Of a DNA stretch of 42,767 nt, positions 25,021-36,000 are shown piece by piece; position 1 is the stretch's first letter; every line of letters begins with the position of its first letter. The stretch is from JAFGPS01 sp964570855 (GTDB lineage Bacteria > Planctomycetota > Phycisphaerae > Sedimentisphaerales > Anaerobacaceae): assembly GCA_964570855.1 (NCBI GenBank), contig CAZMZR010000023.1, positions 1-42,767 of the forward strand, read 5' to 3'. The notes beneath the pieces are model-generated. The model did not search any database, had not been told where the DNA came from, and saw only the letters and a list, made by a program, of their open reading frames with translations. The position numbers were made by a program, and so were the translations under genes.

Positions 25021-25049
25021 AATTTATTATTTATTGTCGCACCTGTCAA
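25021..25049 (-). promoter_or_regulatory. Promoter of rex
   Basis: On the - strand TTGACA (25044-25049), a 17-base spacer and TAAATT (25021-25026). The -35 is perfect. The candidate Rex site lies about 15 bases downstream of the -10. Confidence 0.5.
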
Positions 25050-25355
25050 GAAGATTTGCTCGATTTTATTCCGATAGGAATGATTTGTATGTCAGTTTAA
25101 TTGTTTTATTGATATATACTTATCGAACGCTGATTCATTATTAATAAAAAATATACAAATATTATGTTGTTCTAAATATTATCAACATAAATCAATACCG
25201 CCATGAATCACGTATAGTTAAATGTAGCATATAATGTCGGTTGAACACCATACCGTGTATCTGATTCTATAAAAATACCACGCATTAGACACACACATCG
25301 CTTCCTTCTCAGGCAATTGACTTTTTAATTTACATGAGAAACTTAATTAAACAAA
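25050..25355. other. AT-rich intergenic region between tsaB and rex
   Basis: No open reading frame with a ribosome binding site, no tRNA and no convincing hairpin were seen. It holds the region upstream of the rex promoter and the 3' end of the tsaB transcript. Confidence 0.6.
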
Positions 25356-26168
25356 TCACCGTGATTTTATTGTAATATCAGGTCGGCGAAGATAGAAAGG
25401 TCTTAGATTGATCGGATCCGCAAAACCGCCCCGCTGCGCCATTTGCCAGCCAAGCTTATGTACTTTGATCGCATGCGGGCTCCAGTATTTATCTTGAAAA
25501 AAGCGAACACCTTCGGCTTTGAATTTATCTCGGTGATATACCAGTCCATCACCGAGCAGCCAGATTGGTTTATCATTCACGGCATATTGAGCGATGAACT
25601 CCGAAGCGCTCATTAAAGAGTCAGGCATAATCTTTTCGTATAATCTGTCAAATACGTCTTTTTGTAAATCATCTTTATTGAGAAGGCAATTATATACAGC
25701 GATGAAGAATTGTCCCCGCTTGGCATCAAGAACTGTAGCGATTTTCTCAACTGGCATTCTGTTTTTTCCGGAATCGAACTTTATATCAATATTTTCCTTG
25801 AAGTAATCGGCCGTGTTATATGCAATTATATCAAGTGTATCAACTGTAACAACTTTAACTGAACCGGCAAGATGCATTATTTTGGCTAGGGTCGCAGCTA
25901 TTCTCAAACCGGTAAAACTTCCCGGACCGCCTGATATATAAACATGTTCGATTTGATCCGGCTTTCGTCCCGCACGCCTCAACAAAGAAACGATGGCGGG
26001 AAATATCTCGGCACTATGCATCAATGGACACGAAAATACCGTTTCAGCCAGGATTTCTGCACCGAAAGCTATCGCTACCGAACCTATCCTGCTGGAAGTT
26101 TCAACGGCCAAAATTAAAGGTTTATCATGCGTATTAACCGGTTTTAATCTATCCATATTGTTTCTCAC
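25356..26168 (-). CDS. tsaB: tRNA threonylcarbamoyladenosine biosynthesis protein TsaB
   Basis: A 270-residue ASKHA-fold protein that works with TsaC, TsaD and TsaE to make t6A37 in tRNAs reading ANN codons. LAVETSSRIGSVAI opens the fold and SGGPGSFTGLRI is the family hallmark. The start is probably GTG 26168, with GGGAAGG 8 bases upstream; an ATG at 26156 is the alternative. Residues beyond about 120 are longer and less conserved than in E. coli TsaB. It is divergent from the secretin gene and unrelated to its neighbours. Confidence 0.9.
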   Translation of the reverse strand: MRNNMDRLKPVNTHDKPLILAVETSSRIGSVAIAFGAEILAETVFSCPLMHSAEIFPAIVSLLRRAGRKPDQIEHVYISGGPGSFTGLRIAATLAKIMHLAGSVKVVTVDTLDIIAYNTADYFKENIDIKFDSGKNRMPVEKIATVLDAKRGQFFIAVYNCLLNKDDLQKDVFDRLYEKIMPDSLMSASEFIAQYAVNDKPIWLLGDGLVYHRDKFKAEGVRFFQDKYWSPHAIKVHKLGWQMAQRGGFADPINLRPFYLRRPDITIKSR

Positions 26169-26361
26169 ATTATGAACCTTCCCAAGGCCTCATAAAAGAT
26201 GCTTCCAAAAGGGCTATATTTTCCACCCCATATCACTGTGTTTTCCAAGTTTAGCATGTTAATATCCTGAATATTATCGGCCAAATGGACTTAAATCAAA
26301 TTTTTCTCTTGCAATAATTATTTTTTTTTGTAGACTGAATTATTATAAGTCCGGTCTATTC

Positions 26362-26391
26362 TTGAAACTGGAGGTTGTTAGTAACTATAAA
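26362..26391 (+). promoter_or_regulatory. Candidate promoter of the secretin gene
   Basis: TTGAAA (26362-26367), an 18-base spacer and TATAAA (26386-26391), 53 bases before the TTG start. Confidence 0.35.
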
Positions 26392-26444
26392 TTCGTTGGG
26401 ATTCTCCCTACGAGGGTGGTATTTTTTAAGGCAGGAGGTTTATT

Positions 26445-29400
26445 TTGAGCAAGCCGAGTTTCTTGATCGAATTTTTTGGCAGGAGATCCCTGTCAATTGT
26501 CGTATTGTCATGCATGCTTATAACAACAGCAGTTATTAAAGTTGACATTTCCCAGGCAAATGAAACCACTGAAAGACAGGAGGCATTCCGCCAAATAGTC
26601 CAAAGCTATATTCAGGCCGGCCAGGAGGAATATGAAAAAGGCTACTATGAACAAGCCGAACAAACATTCCTCATGGCCCATGAATACCGGGAATATTTAA
26701 CTGCTGCTGAACGAAGACAATTAACATCACTTCTCGAAAAGACACAAACGGCGGTTTCGAAGAGAAAAAACGCTTTAGAGACATTCCGTTCAGTAAAGGA
26801 TATGATTCGTCAGAATAAGTTATCCCAGGCCAAAAAACAGCTTGAGACAATCAAGGACAGTGAATTTTTAACCACTGATGAGAAGGCACAAATAACACAA
26901 GTGCTCAAGCATATTGAAATTGAAACTGTAAAAGAAAACGCCTCGTCTGAAAAAACTACAGATATAAAACCTGCGGTTACAGAAGAACCTAAAACAGAGC
27001 CCAAGAAACCAAACAATACCGTAGAAGAACAGCAAGACATCCCCGCACTTTATGCCCGCAGCATGGAATATTATAAAAACGGCCAACTCGAGGAGGCAAA
27101 AAAGGGTTTCGTAAAAGTCATTAACAACGGCACAATTCCTCCGGAAATGGAAAAGACCTTAAAAAGTTATATATCTCAGATAGACGAGAAACTGGCTGAT
27201 AAAGCCCAAAAAAATACAACAATCCAAAAACCACAAACAACCTATTCCAGAGTCATACAACCTGAAATGATAGCAACAGAAACCCCTGCAACTATTACAG
27301 ATCAGGGCAGCTATATAGATGCGGTCAACCGAAAGAGAAACGTCATCCGAAGCCATACCAAAGCGGTTGTAAGCAACGCTATGACTAAGACACAGACCTA
27401 TATGGACCAGGGCAATTTCGACCTTGCAAAACAAGAGGTCCAGAAGGCCGATATTATCGTCAATCAAAATCAGATGTATCTGGGAGACGAACTTTATGTC
27501 CAATATAAAACCCAGCTACAGACATTATCAGAGGTCATACTCCAGAGAGAGAAAATACAAAACCAACAACGGGAGGAGTCCAAACGCGAAGCATCCGTGG
27601 AGTCGCAGCGTCAGTATCGAGACCAAATGGAAACCGATAGGCAAAACAGAATAGCCGAATTGATGAATAACGCTCTAACCTATCAGAAGCAGGGACTTTA
27701 CGAAGCATCTCTCGGTCAATTGGAAAGCCTGCTTGCGCTGGATCCGCAGCATAAAGAAGCACTTGTTATGAAGGATTTCCTTGAAGATACAATCTTCTTC
27801 CGGAAAGAATTAGAGATTGAGAGGGAATCCAACAAACAAAGAGCGGAAATATTACTTCAAACAGATCAGTCACAAATCCCATATGCAGAAGAGCTCGTCT
27901 ATCCCAAGAACTGGCGAGAGATTATCGCAAAACCGACCCGTGAGCCGGATAAACCACTCGGCTTATCCGAGGCAGATGCGGCTGTATTTAAACAATTAGA
28001 TACAGTCGTTGACCTTTCTGATTTAAGACCTGAAATGTCTTTCGAAGAGGTCTTAAACAGAATTAAAACAAAAGTTGATCCCCCTCTGCAGATTAAGCCT
28101 AATTGGAATGATTTAGCCGATAACGCCGACATCGACCGGACAACTACGGCCGAGATGGATCCGCTTACAAGTGTTAAGATTAAAACCGCGCTGGATATCC
28201 TGTTAGCTGGTCTTTCAGTAACTGATATAGCAGAACTCAGCTACATTGTAGATGAAGGCATTATATTAATAGCTACCGAAGATACACTCCCAAGCAAAAT
28301 GGTAAATCGTGTTTATGACATTACCGACCTTGTCGGCCAACCGGCAACCGGCCAAATGATGAGCTCGATGTTGGTTGGCTTCGGCTTCCAAAGCTCGACT
28401 GATATCGGTGGCACAGGAGGTGGCACAGGAGGTGGGGGCGGTGGTATGGGTGGCATGGGCGGCGGTGGCATGGGAGGCATGGGAGGCATGGGAGGCGGCA
28501 TGGGAGGCATGGGAGGCGGCATGATGGGAGGCGGCATGGGAGGCGGCATGGGAGGCATGGGAGGCGGCATGGGTGGCATGGGAGGCGGCTACGGCGGCAT
28601 GGGAGGTGGCATGGGAGGCATGGGAGGCGGCATGGGNNNNNNNNNNNNNNNNNNNNNNNNNNNNNNNNNNNNNNNNNNNNNNNNNNNNNNNNNNNNNNNN
28701 NNNNNNNNNNNNNNNNNNNNNNNNNNNNNNNNNNNNGAGGCGGCTACGGCGGCATGGGAGGTGGCATGGGAGGCATGGGAGGCGGCATGGGCGGCATGGG
28801 AGGCGGCATGGGTGGCATGGGAGGCGGCTACGGCGGCATGGGTGGTTATGGACAGGGCAGTGGTTATATTGCCCAGGATCTGGTTACACTTATTGAAGAG
28901 AGTATAGATCCTATGAGCTGGTATGATTTAAACGAGGATGCAGATGGATCTATCTTTCCATATCCGACTCAACAACCTAAAAAGCTTGCTGTTTACAATA
29001 CCCCTGAAATTCACGCAGAAATCGAAAAACTTCTGGAAGCACTGCGAAAATCACTCGGGCATCAGGTTTCTATCGAAGCCAGATTCCTGGTTGTGAGCGA
29101 GAATTTCCTTGAAGAAATCGGTCTTGATGTCGATTTTAATATAAACCTTGGTAACAAATTTGGTTTACTAACCTTCGATCAAGACTCTTATACTACAACA
29201 CAGGCTTCGGAATCGGACATTTCGCAAAGTTTGGGCGGGATTGGTGCCTCTGCTGAGGTCTCCGGAGGTTATGGCTCTATACTCGATGATTTACAAGTGG
29301 CGTTTTTGTTAAGAGCTACTCAGGCTCATAGAGATTCGAAATCTCTTAATGCTCCCAGAGCCACAGTCTTGAGCGGAGAGACAGTGAACTTCCAGCTAAG

Positions 29401-29962
29401 CAGGTATATTATATTTGCATTACCCCCGCTTCAGGAATCTGGTACAACCACAGTAGGAGCGGCTACAGGCACTACGACAGGAACCGGTGGTGGTCTAACA
29501 CCACAGTATTATACGATACAACCGGGGAATGCTTTGTATATTACGCCGATCATTACGCATGACAAGAAAAACGTTTTGCTTAATATAATGACAGTTCAGA
29601 ACCAGTTTCTCGGACTTCGAAAAAGTGTGGTCGAAATACCCACAGTCAATGCCACAGGTGGAGTGGGAGAGGTTCAAACAGTCAATGTTGAAATTCCTGA
29701 GACTGAATATTTGACAATTTCGACACGTGTAAACATACCTGATGGCGGAACATTGCTGTTAGGCGGCCAAAAAATAACTTCAGAATCCGAGATTGAAGCG
29801 GGTGTGCCTGTATTAAGCAAGTTACCTGTACTCGGAAGACTATTCCGTAACACCAGTAAAGTCAGGGACCATAAAATACTGCTGGTTCTGGTGAAATCAA
29901 CCATCCTTCTTCAGGATGAGCAAGAAGCTGAAGCAATAGGTGCTATGGAAAACGGTCTGTAG
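26445..29962 (+). CDS. TPR-secretin protein (GspD/PilQ-like) with Gly-Met linker, interrupted by an assembly gap
   Basis: An outer-membrane secretin that should form a gated channel for type II-like export. The start is TTG 26445, with AGGAGG 6 bases upstream. A signal sequence ends near DISQA. TPR-like or coiled-coil helices occupy about residues 35-470, and an N0/STN-like domain about 530-615. A Gly-Met-rich linker starts near 665. After the gap come the secretin core (HQVSIEARFLVVSEN, SGETVNFQ) and the diagnostic end VPVLSKLPVLGRLFRN. As printed, the two halves are in different frames. Collapsing the identical 55-bp sequences flanking the gap removes 155 bases and gives one open frame of 1120 residues. 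No gspE or gspF genes are adjacent. The next gene encodes a giant exoprotein. Confidence 0.85.
28436..28848 (+). repeat. Gly-Met coding repeat in the secretin
   Basis: Irregular tandem units of GGC/GGA/GGT and ATG codons encode GGM and GGGM units with occasional Tyr (GGYGGM). Codon use is almost uniform from unit to unit, which suggests recent expansion and explains the assembly failure inside it. The repeat separates the periplasmic N-domain from the secretin core. Confidence 0.9.
28637..28736. other. Assembly gap of 100 N
   Basis: Exactly 100 N, a standard placeholder. Bases 28582-28636, just before it, are identical over 55 bp to 28737-28791, just after it, so the two contigs probably overlap rather than being separated by unknown sequence. 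Confidence 0.9.
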
Positions 29963-30098
29963 TCTTAAGGTATTTGCAGGGGTTTTGTAATTATTCACAC
30001 TTTTTAACAGGACCTGATTGATAGAGTTTAACGTGTAGTTTCACAAGGGACTTACGGTTCTAAAAATAATAAAAGGATTTTTTTAGAGAAGCAGAATT

Positions 30099-33000
30099 AT
30101 GAAACGGCAAATTCTAATCAGCTTATTTGTTTTATTATCCGCAACTGGTTATGCGGGGGCATTCGAGTTACCTGGACTTAATATCAATTTATCTGAAGAG
30201 GAATCAGCAGCATACAAACAGAATGAACTGATTGTGCGTTTCGCTGATCCGGATCCAGGCACCCAACCGGCAACAGGACCTGTAATAATCGGACCGCTAT
30301 CCCGTCATGCGATAAGAAACACGATTTCAAATTACATCATCGAAGGTGCTTCGGTAGATAAAGAATATGACAATGTATCCTCGGGGCTGGCTGTTGTAAA
30401 ACTACCTCAAAACACCACAGTCGTGGATGCCTTTATCAAATTCAATCTCTCGGCCAGCATACGATACGCGGAACCAAACTATAAGTACAAATTGCTTGAT
30501 CTGCCGAATGTCACAAGTTTCCGCGAATTATATGGAACAGACAATACAATTCAAACCGGTGGTACAAGCGAAGCCGACATCGACACATCTCAATCAGGCG
30601 ACTCTAATATCATTGTGGCAGTAGTCGATACGGGTATTGATTATACACATCCCGGCCTGATAGACAATATTTGGGTCAACAGGGCGGAACTGAACGGCAC
30701 ACCCGATATCGATGACGACGGCAACGGATATGTAGATGATATTTACGGATACGATTTCGCCGGCGCCATAGCAAACGACCCGGATGACGGCGACAACGAC
30801 CCCAAAGATAGTTTTTTCCACGGCACCCATATAGCCGGCATCATCGGAACAACAAGTAATAATAACGAAGATATTCCAGACGATAATTATAATATCAAGA
30901 TGATGACCCTGAAAGTATTCGCCGATGATTATGCCCTGGAACCACAGGTATTTGCAGATGATGCGGTTGAGGCGATCGGGTATGCAATTGACAACGGCGC
31001 CAGGATTATTAATGCTTCATGGGGTGGAAATTTCTATTCCCAGTCTCTCTATGACGCCATCAAAGACGCCGGAGATGAAGGATTGCTTTTTGTCGCCGCT
31101 GCAGGTAACGATTACGGCAACGACAATGACTTGAATCCCGTTTACCCTGCAAGCTTTGACCTGGAAAACATAATTTCCGTAACGTCAAAAGACAGCGACA
31201 GCCGGTTATCTGTTTTCTCGAATTACGGAGCCAGTTCGGTTGATATAGCTGAAACGGGAACAGATATACTGAGCACTACCCCGACGTATGAAACCTTTGC
31301 GATGCTTGTGAACGGTGTTTCCACCAATTACGATATATTAAGCGGGACATCGATGGCGGCTCCGCACGCTTCGGCCGCCTGCGCACTTCTCTGGTCGCAA
31401 TATGCATCATTACCGAATCAATCAATAAAAAACATGCTTTTGAATACTGCCGATCCTATACCAACAATATCCAGGTTTTCTCAATCCAACGGCAGCATTA
31501 ATCTTCAAAAAGCATTACTGGCATTACCAAGGGGAGGCGCCGGTAAAATTCTGAACGCAACAAGATATAATCCGGATGAGCCTAATGATAGTTCATACGA
31601 TTCTATCCAGGAAGCTATAGATGATGCAGTTGACGGTGACGAGTTAATCGTTAAGTCCAATAGTCTCTATACCGAAACAATCGATTTCAAAGGCAAGGCA
31701 ATTACGCTCCGCAGCGGTGATACCGACAATCCCGACGATCCCAACATCAGCCCGGATAATACATATATTTTAGGTTCAGCGAATCCGGACACTTCCGTAG
31801 TAAGTTTCATTACAAATGAAGGTCCACAAACGGTTCTTAAAGGTCTCGCTATCGGTTGGGGCAGTGCCGAATACGGAGGTGGTATAGTCTGTGAAGGATC
31901 ATCTCCAACAATCACTGACTGTATTATAACAAATAACTTATCAACACGCCGTGGTGGTGGTATCGATTGCTATGATGCTTCTCCGTTGATTGCCAACTGC
32001 CAGATTACCGAAAATTTCGCCGAAGACATCGGCGGTGGAATATCCTGTTATAATTCGAATCCAACAATATTAAACTGTCTGCTCGATAATAATGCGGCCG
32101 TTTACCAGGGCGGTGGAATTGCTTTGGATTCATCTTCACCGGTTATTACCAATTGTACCGTTATTATAGACGAACCGGATGCCCCGAAAGACGGCGGCAT
32201 CTTTGCATTTAATAATTCAGTTCCGACAATTACGAACTGCATTCTCTGGGGCAACGGTGACGACCTGTACGACTGTTCGGCAACTTATTCCGATATAGAA
32301 GATAACGACCAGGGCGGCGGCAATATACATTCTGACCCAAAATTTATCGAGGGACCGCTCGGCAAGTATTATCTAACTCAGATTGCAGCGGGACAGATAT
32401 TCGACAGTCCCTGTGTAAATACCGGCAGTAATATCGCAATTAATTTTAATGATTTAATTGAGTACACAACCCGAACCGACGGCGAAGCCGATGATGGTGT
32501 CATAGACATGGGGTATCACTACCTGTCTGCACCCACAGAGTATGTTCAATTAAATATCCTTGAAGTAATAAATAATGTACCTGTTGAACCCGGCCAGTCA
32601 AGAGGTCTAATATTTGTAGATCCCAACACCGGACCTTACCGAAAATATGAAGTAGTAAAAATCACGGCCATTCCGAATGCGGGATATCGAATTAAAGGAT
32701 GGTTCGGGACAGACGACGATTCATCAACAGATATTACCAACGCTGTAACTTTGGTTAATGATGCACTCGTCGCCATTGAATTCGAACAGAGACCCAAGTA
32801 TAGTCTGCGTACCGAGGTCATCGGCGGTCACGGTTCTATTGATCCTTATTATAGAAGCGGCAAAGAATACTACGAAGGCGAAGTTATCGATTTGAAAGCC
32901 GTCCCCGACCAAACTTATATTGTCGATCAATGGCAGGGAACAGATGACGACGAACTATGGTCTTCGACAAATACGGTGACAATAGACTCCGATAAAGTGA

Positions 33001-36000
33001 TTACTGTCTCGTTCCGTAAATCGGAGACTCTGCACGTACCCGGACAATATCGTGACATAAATTACGCAATCAGTGCGGCTTACTCTCATGGCGATAAGAT
33101 CATTGTCTCGGCCGGCACATACTCCAGTACTCCTTACGACTTCCAGGGCAAGGCAGTCACTGTTACAAGTGAATACCCGGACGATCCCTGCGCCGTGGCT
33201 GCGACAGTTATTCTCGTAAGAGCGATTTACCCACCATCTACTGCCGCTCCATCTCCCGCATTTATTTTCCAAAGCGGCGAAGGCAACGATTCCAGAGTCG
33301 ATGGTTTCACAATTCAAGGTCAGGGAGACCCGGGTTACGCGGAAACAGAACCAAACAGCGAAGATCCACTACCGGGTCAGAATGCTCTTGGTGGTGCAAT
33401 AACCTGCCTGAACGGCAGCAGTCCGACACTTTCTCGCCTGGTTATCAAAGACTGTATAGCCCGAGGCGGAGACGGCGAGAACAATGTTTTTGAACCTGAA
33501 GCCCCTGACGATCCCGATGAAGCTCTGGAACCACTGGATCCCCTTGATCCTCCGGATGAACTGCCGGAACCGATAGATCCCGGTGATGATACCATACCAG
33601 TAGATGGTATTCCCGGGGATGACGGGCAAGCCGGTGTGCCCGGTGAACCCGGTGCCGCCGGTATCGACGGCGAGCCCGGTCTGCCCGGTGGTGACGGCGG
33701 CAGCGCTTTCGGAGGTGCGATGTATTTCGACTCCGGTTGCAGCCCGATCATTGAAAATTGTACAATTATCGACTGCCTTGCCGTCGGCGGCGATGGCGGC
33801 TGGGGCGGAGCCGGTCAGAACGGCCAGAATGGTCAGGACGGACAAGCCGGACAGGACGGACAGGACGGTCAGGATGCAGCCGAAGCTCTCAACGGCGGTA
33901 ACCCTGCAGCAGGCGGTAACGGCGGAATGGGCGGCGACGGCGGAGTCGGTGGTGACGGTGGAAAAGGCGGCGACGGCGGAGCCGGCGGCACCGGCGGGAT
34001 AGCCACAGGCGGTGCGATATTTTTCGGACCCGACTGCAGTCCGACGATACGTTCATGTAAAATTATCAACTGCGTCACACGGCAGGGACTTGGTAACTCT
34101 GGCGGTGACGGCGGAAATGGTGGAATCGGAGGAGTCGGTTCGGCACCCGGAGAAGGCGGCGGCGGCGGTTCCGGTGACCCCGACGGCGATGACGGAGAAG
34201 CAGGTGCCGAAGCTGCGGGTGGCTTCGGCGGCGACGGTGGTAAAGGCGGTGACATGGGCGCCAACGGTGCGATTTCATGGGCAGGCGCCATATACTTCGG
34301 TGAAAACTGCAAGATCGTTATGGAAGATACCATCATAACCGAGAATAAAACAACAACCATCGTACCGACTTATACGTATGGTGGCGGTGACGGCGGTGAC
34401 GGCGGCGTCGGCGGCGACGGCGAAGGAGATGCCCCAGGCGGAAACGGCGGCTTCGGCGGTGACGGTGGAGCAGGCGGTCCAACGCCGGTAGAAGAAGAGG
34501 ACGGTGAAGAAGAAGAAGAGGATGACCCAAATATACCAAACGTAACCACAGGCACCGGAGGTCCCGGGGGAGAAGCAGGAGAAGGCGGTGAAGCCGGTGA
34601 AGACGGTGCGGATGGTATGTACTCGTCAAGCTATACCACGAGCTATGGAGGTGCTAATTTCTACGATATCGATTGCAACTCAGTTCTTACCGGTTGCACA
34701 ATAAGCTATAATACATGCAGGCAAACCGACGGTGACGGTCAGGACGGCGGCGGCGAATTCTATAGTGATGGCTGCCAAGTGAAACTGGTTAACTTCGAAG
34801 CCGCCGACAACACGGCCGGTTATTACGGATATGGCGGCGGTCAATACTTTAGCTGGGGTTGTTCAATAAACGTAAACAACGGTAGTTATATTCACAATTC
34901 CGCCGGTCTCGACGGTGGTGGAATGTTCTGCTTATATGAATGCGCGCTGGATATAAACGACAGCAGCTTTATAAGCAATTCGACACTCTGGTCCTATGGT
35001 GCCGGTGGTGGATTATATGCAGGCGGAATAATCGATTCGAGTACCGAACGGTGGTATAACGGCGGTACGATTAATATTAACGACAGCACCTTCGGCAATA
35101 ACACAGCATCGTTCGGAGGCGCTATTCACTGGTACGGCGACGGCGCGGAGGTCACGCTTAACAAACTGACCGTTAGTAATAATACAGCCGATCACGGAGG
35201 CGGTATTTACTGGAGCGGTGGAGCACCGGTGATATCAAACTGTAACCTTATAGGAAATAAAGCACAAATTAACACTGTTCCTTCTGAAATTGATTATATT
35301 GATTGGTTCTACGGCGGTGGAGGCGGAATGTTCTGCTGGTCCTCCGATGCTACAATTGAAAACTGCTTTATTACCGGCAACTCATCCTCCGGCTCGGGCG
35401 GTGGTATATATGTAGGTGGAACCTCCGATGCATCTAAAATTAAAAACTGCCTGGTAAAAGGAAACAATGCTATCATCAGCGGTGGCGGCATCATGGCAAC
35501 ATGGCTCTCTACGCCGACTATTTCCAATTGTACAATCGTTGAAAACACGGCGTATGACGCCAATAACACAACTCACGGAAGAGGAGGCGGCATTTCCTGT
35601 TCTTATGGAAGCCAGACAACCCTTATTAATAATATTCTCTGGGACAATACTGGTACAAAAGGCAACCAGGCTGCGATCGGTTATATCCAGGAACCGGACT
35701 ATTTAGATCCACCTTCCACTCTCACGATCAATCACAGCGATATTCAGGGCGGCCGGACCAGTAGAGCCATCTATGTCGAATCGGGACGTAAGTTACAATG
35801 GAGGCAGGGTAATATAAGCAGCGACCCGAAATTTGTCACGGATCCGAATTTTATAGGAACATACTACCTCGATCAAACTGTAGCCGGTAAGGAAGTCGAT
35901 ATTCCGAGCCCATGTGTGGATACCGGAAGCGACTTGGCTGTTAACCTCAACTTGGACAATTTCACTACTCGTATCGACGATGTCGGAGACAGTAATATTG

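Noticed and set aside
28573..28907. Trp/Ala-rich or Arg/His-rich proteins across the gap
   Set aside because: They are frame-shifted readings of the Gly-Met repeat produced by the 100-N placeholder.
33377..34629. Long antisense ORFs rich in Pro and Ser opposite the giant protease gene
   Set aside because: They are shadows of glycine codons (GGN read as NCC); no ribosome binding sites or conserved motifs.
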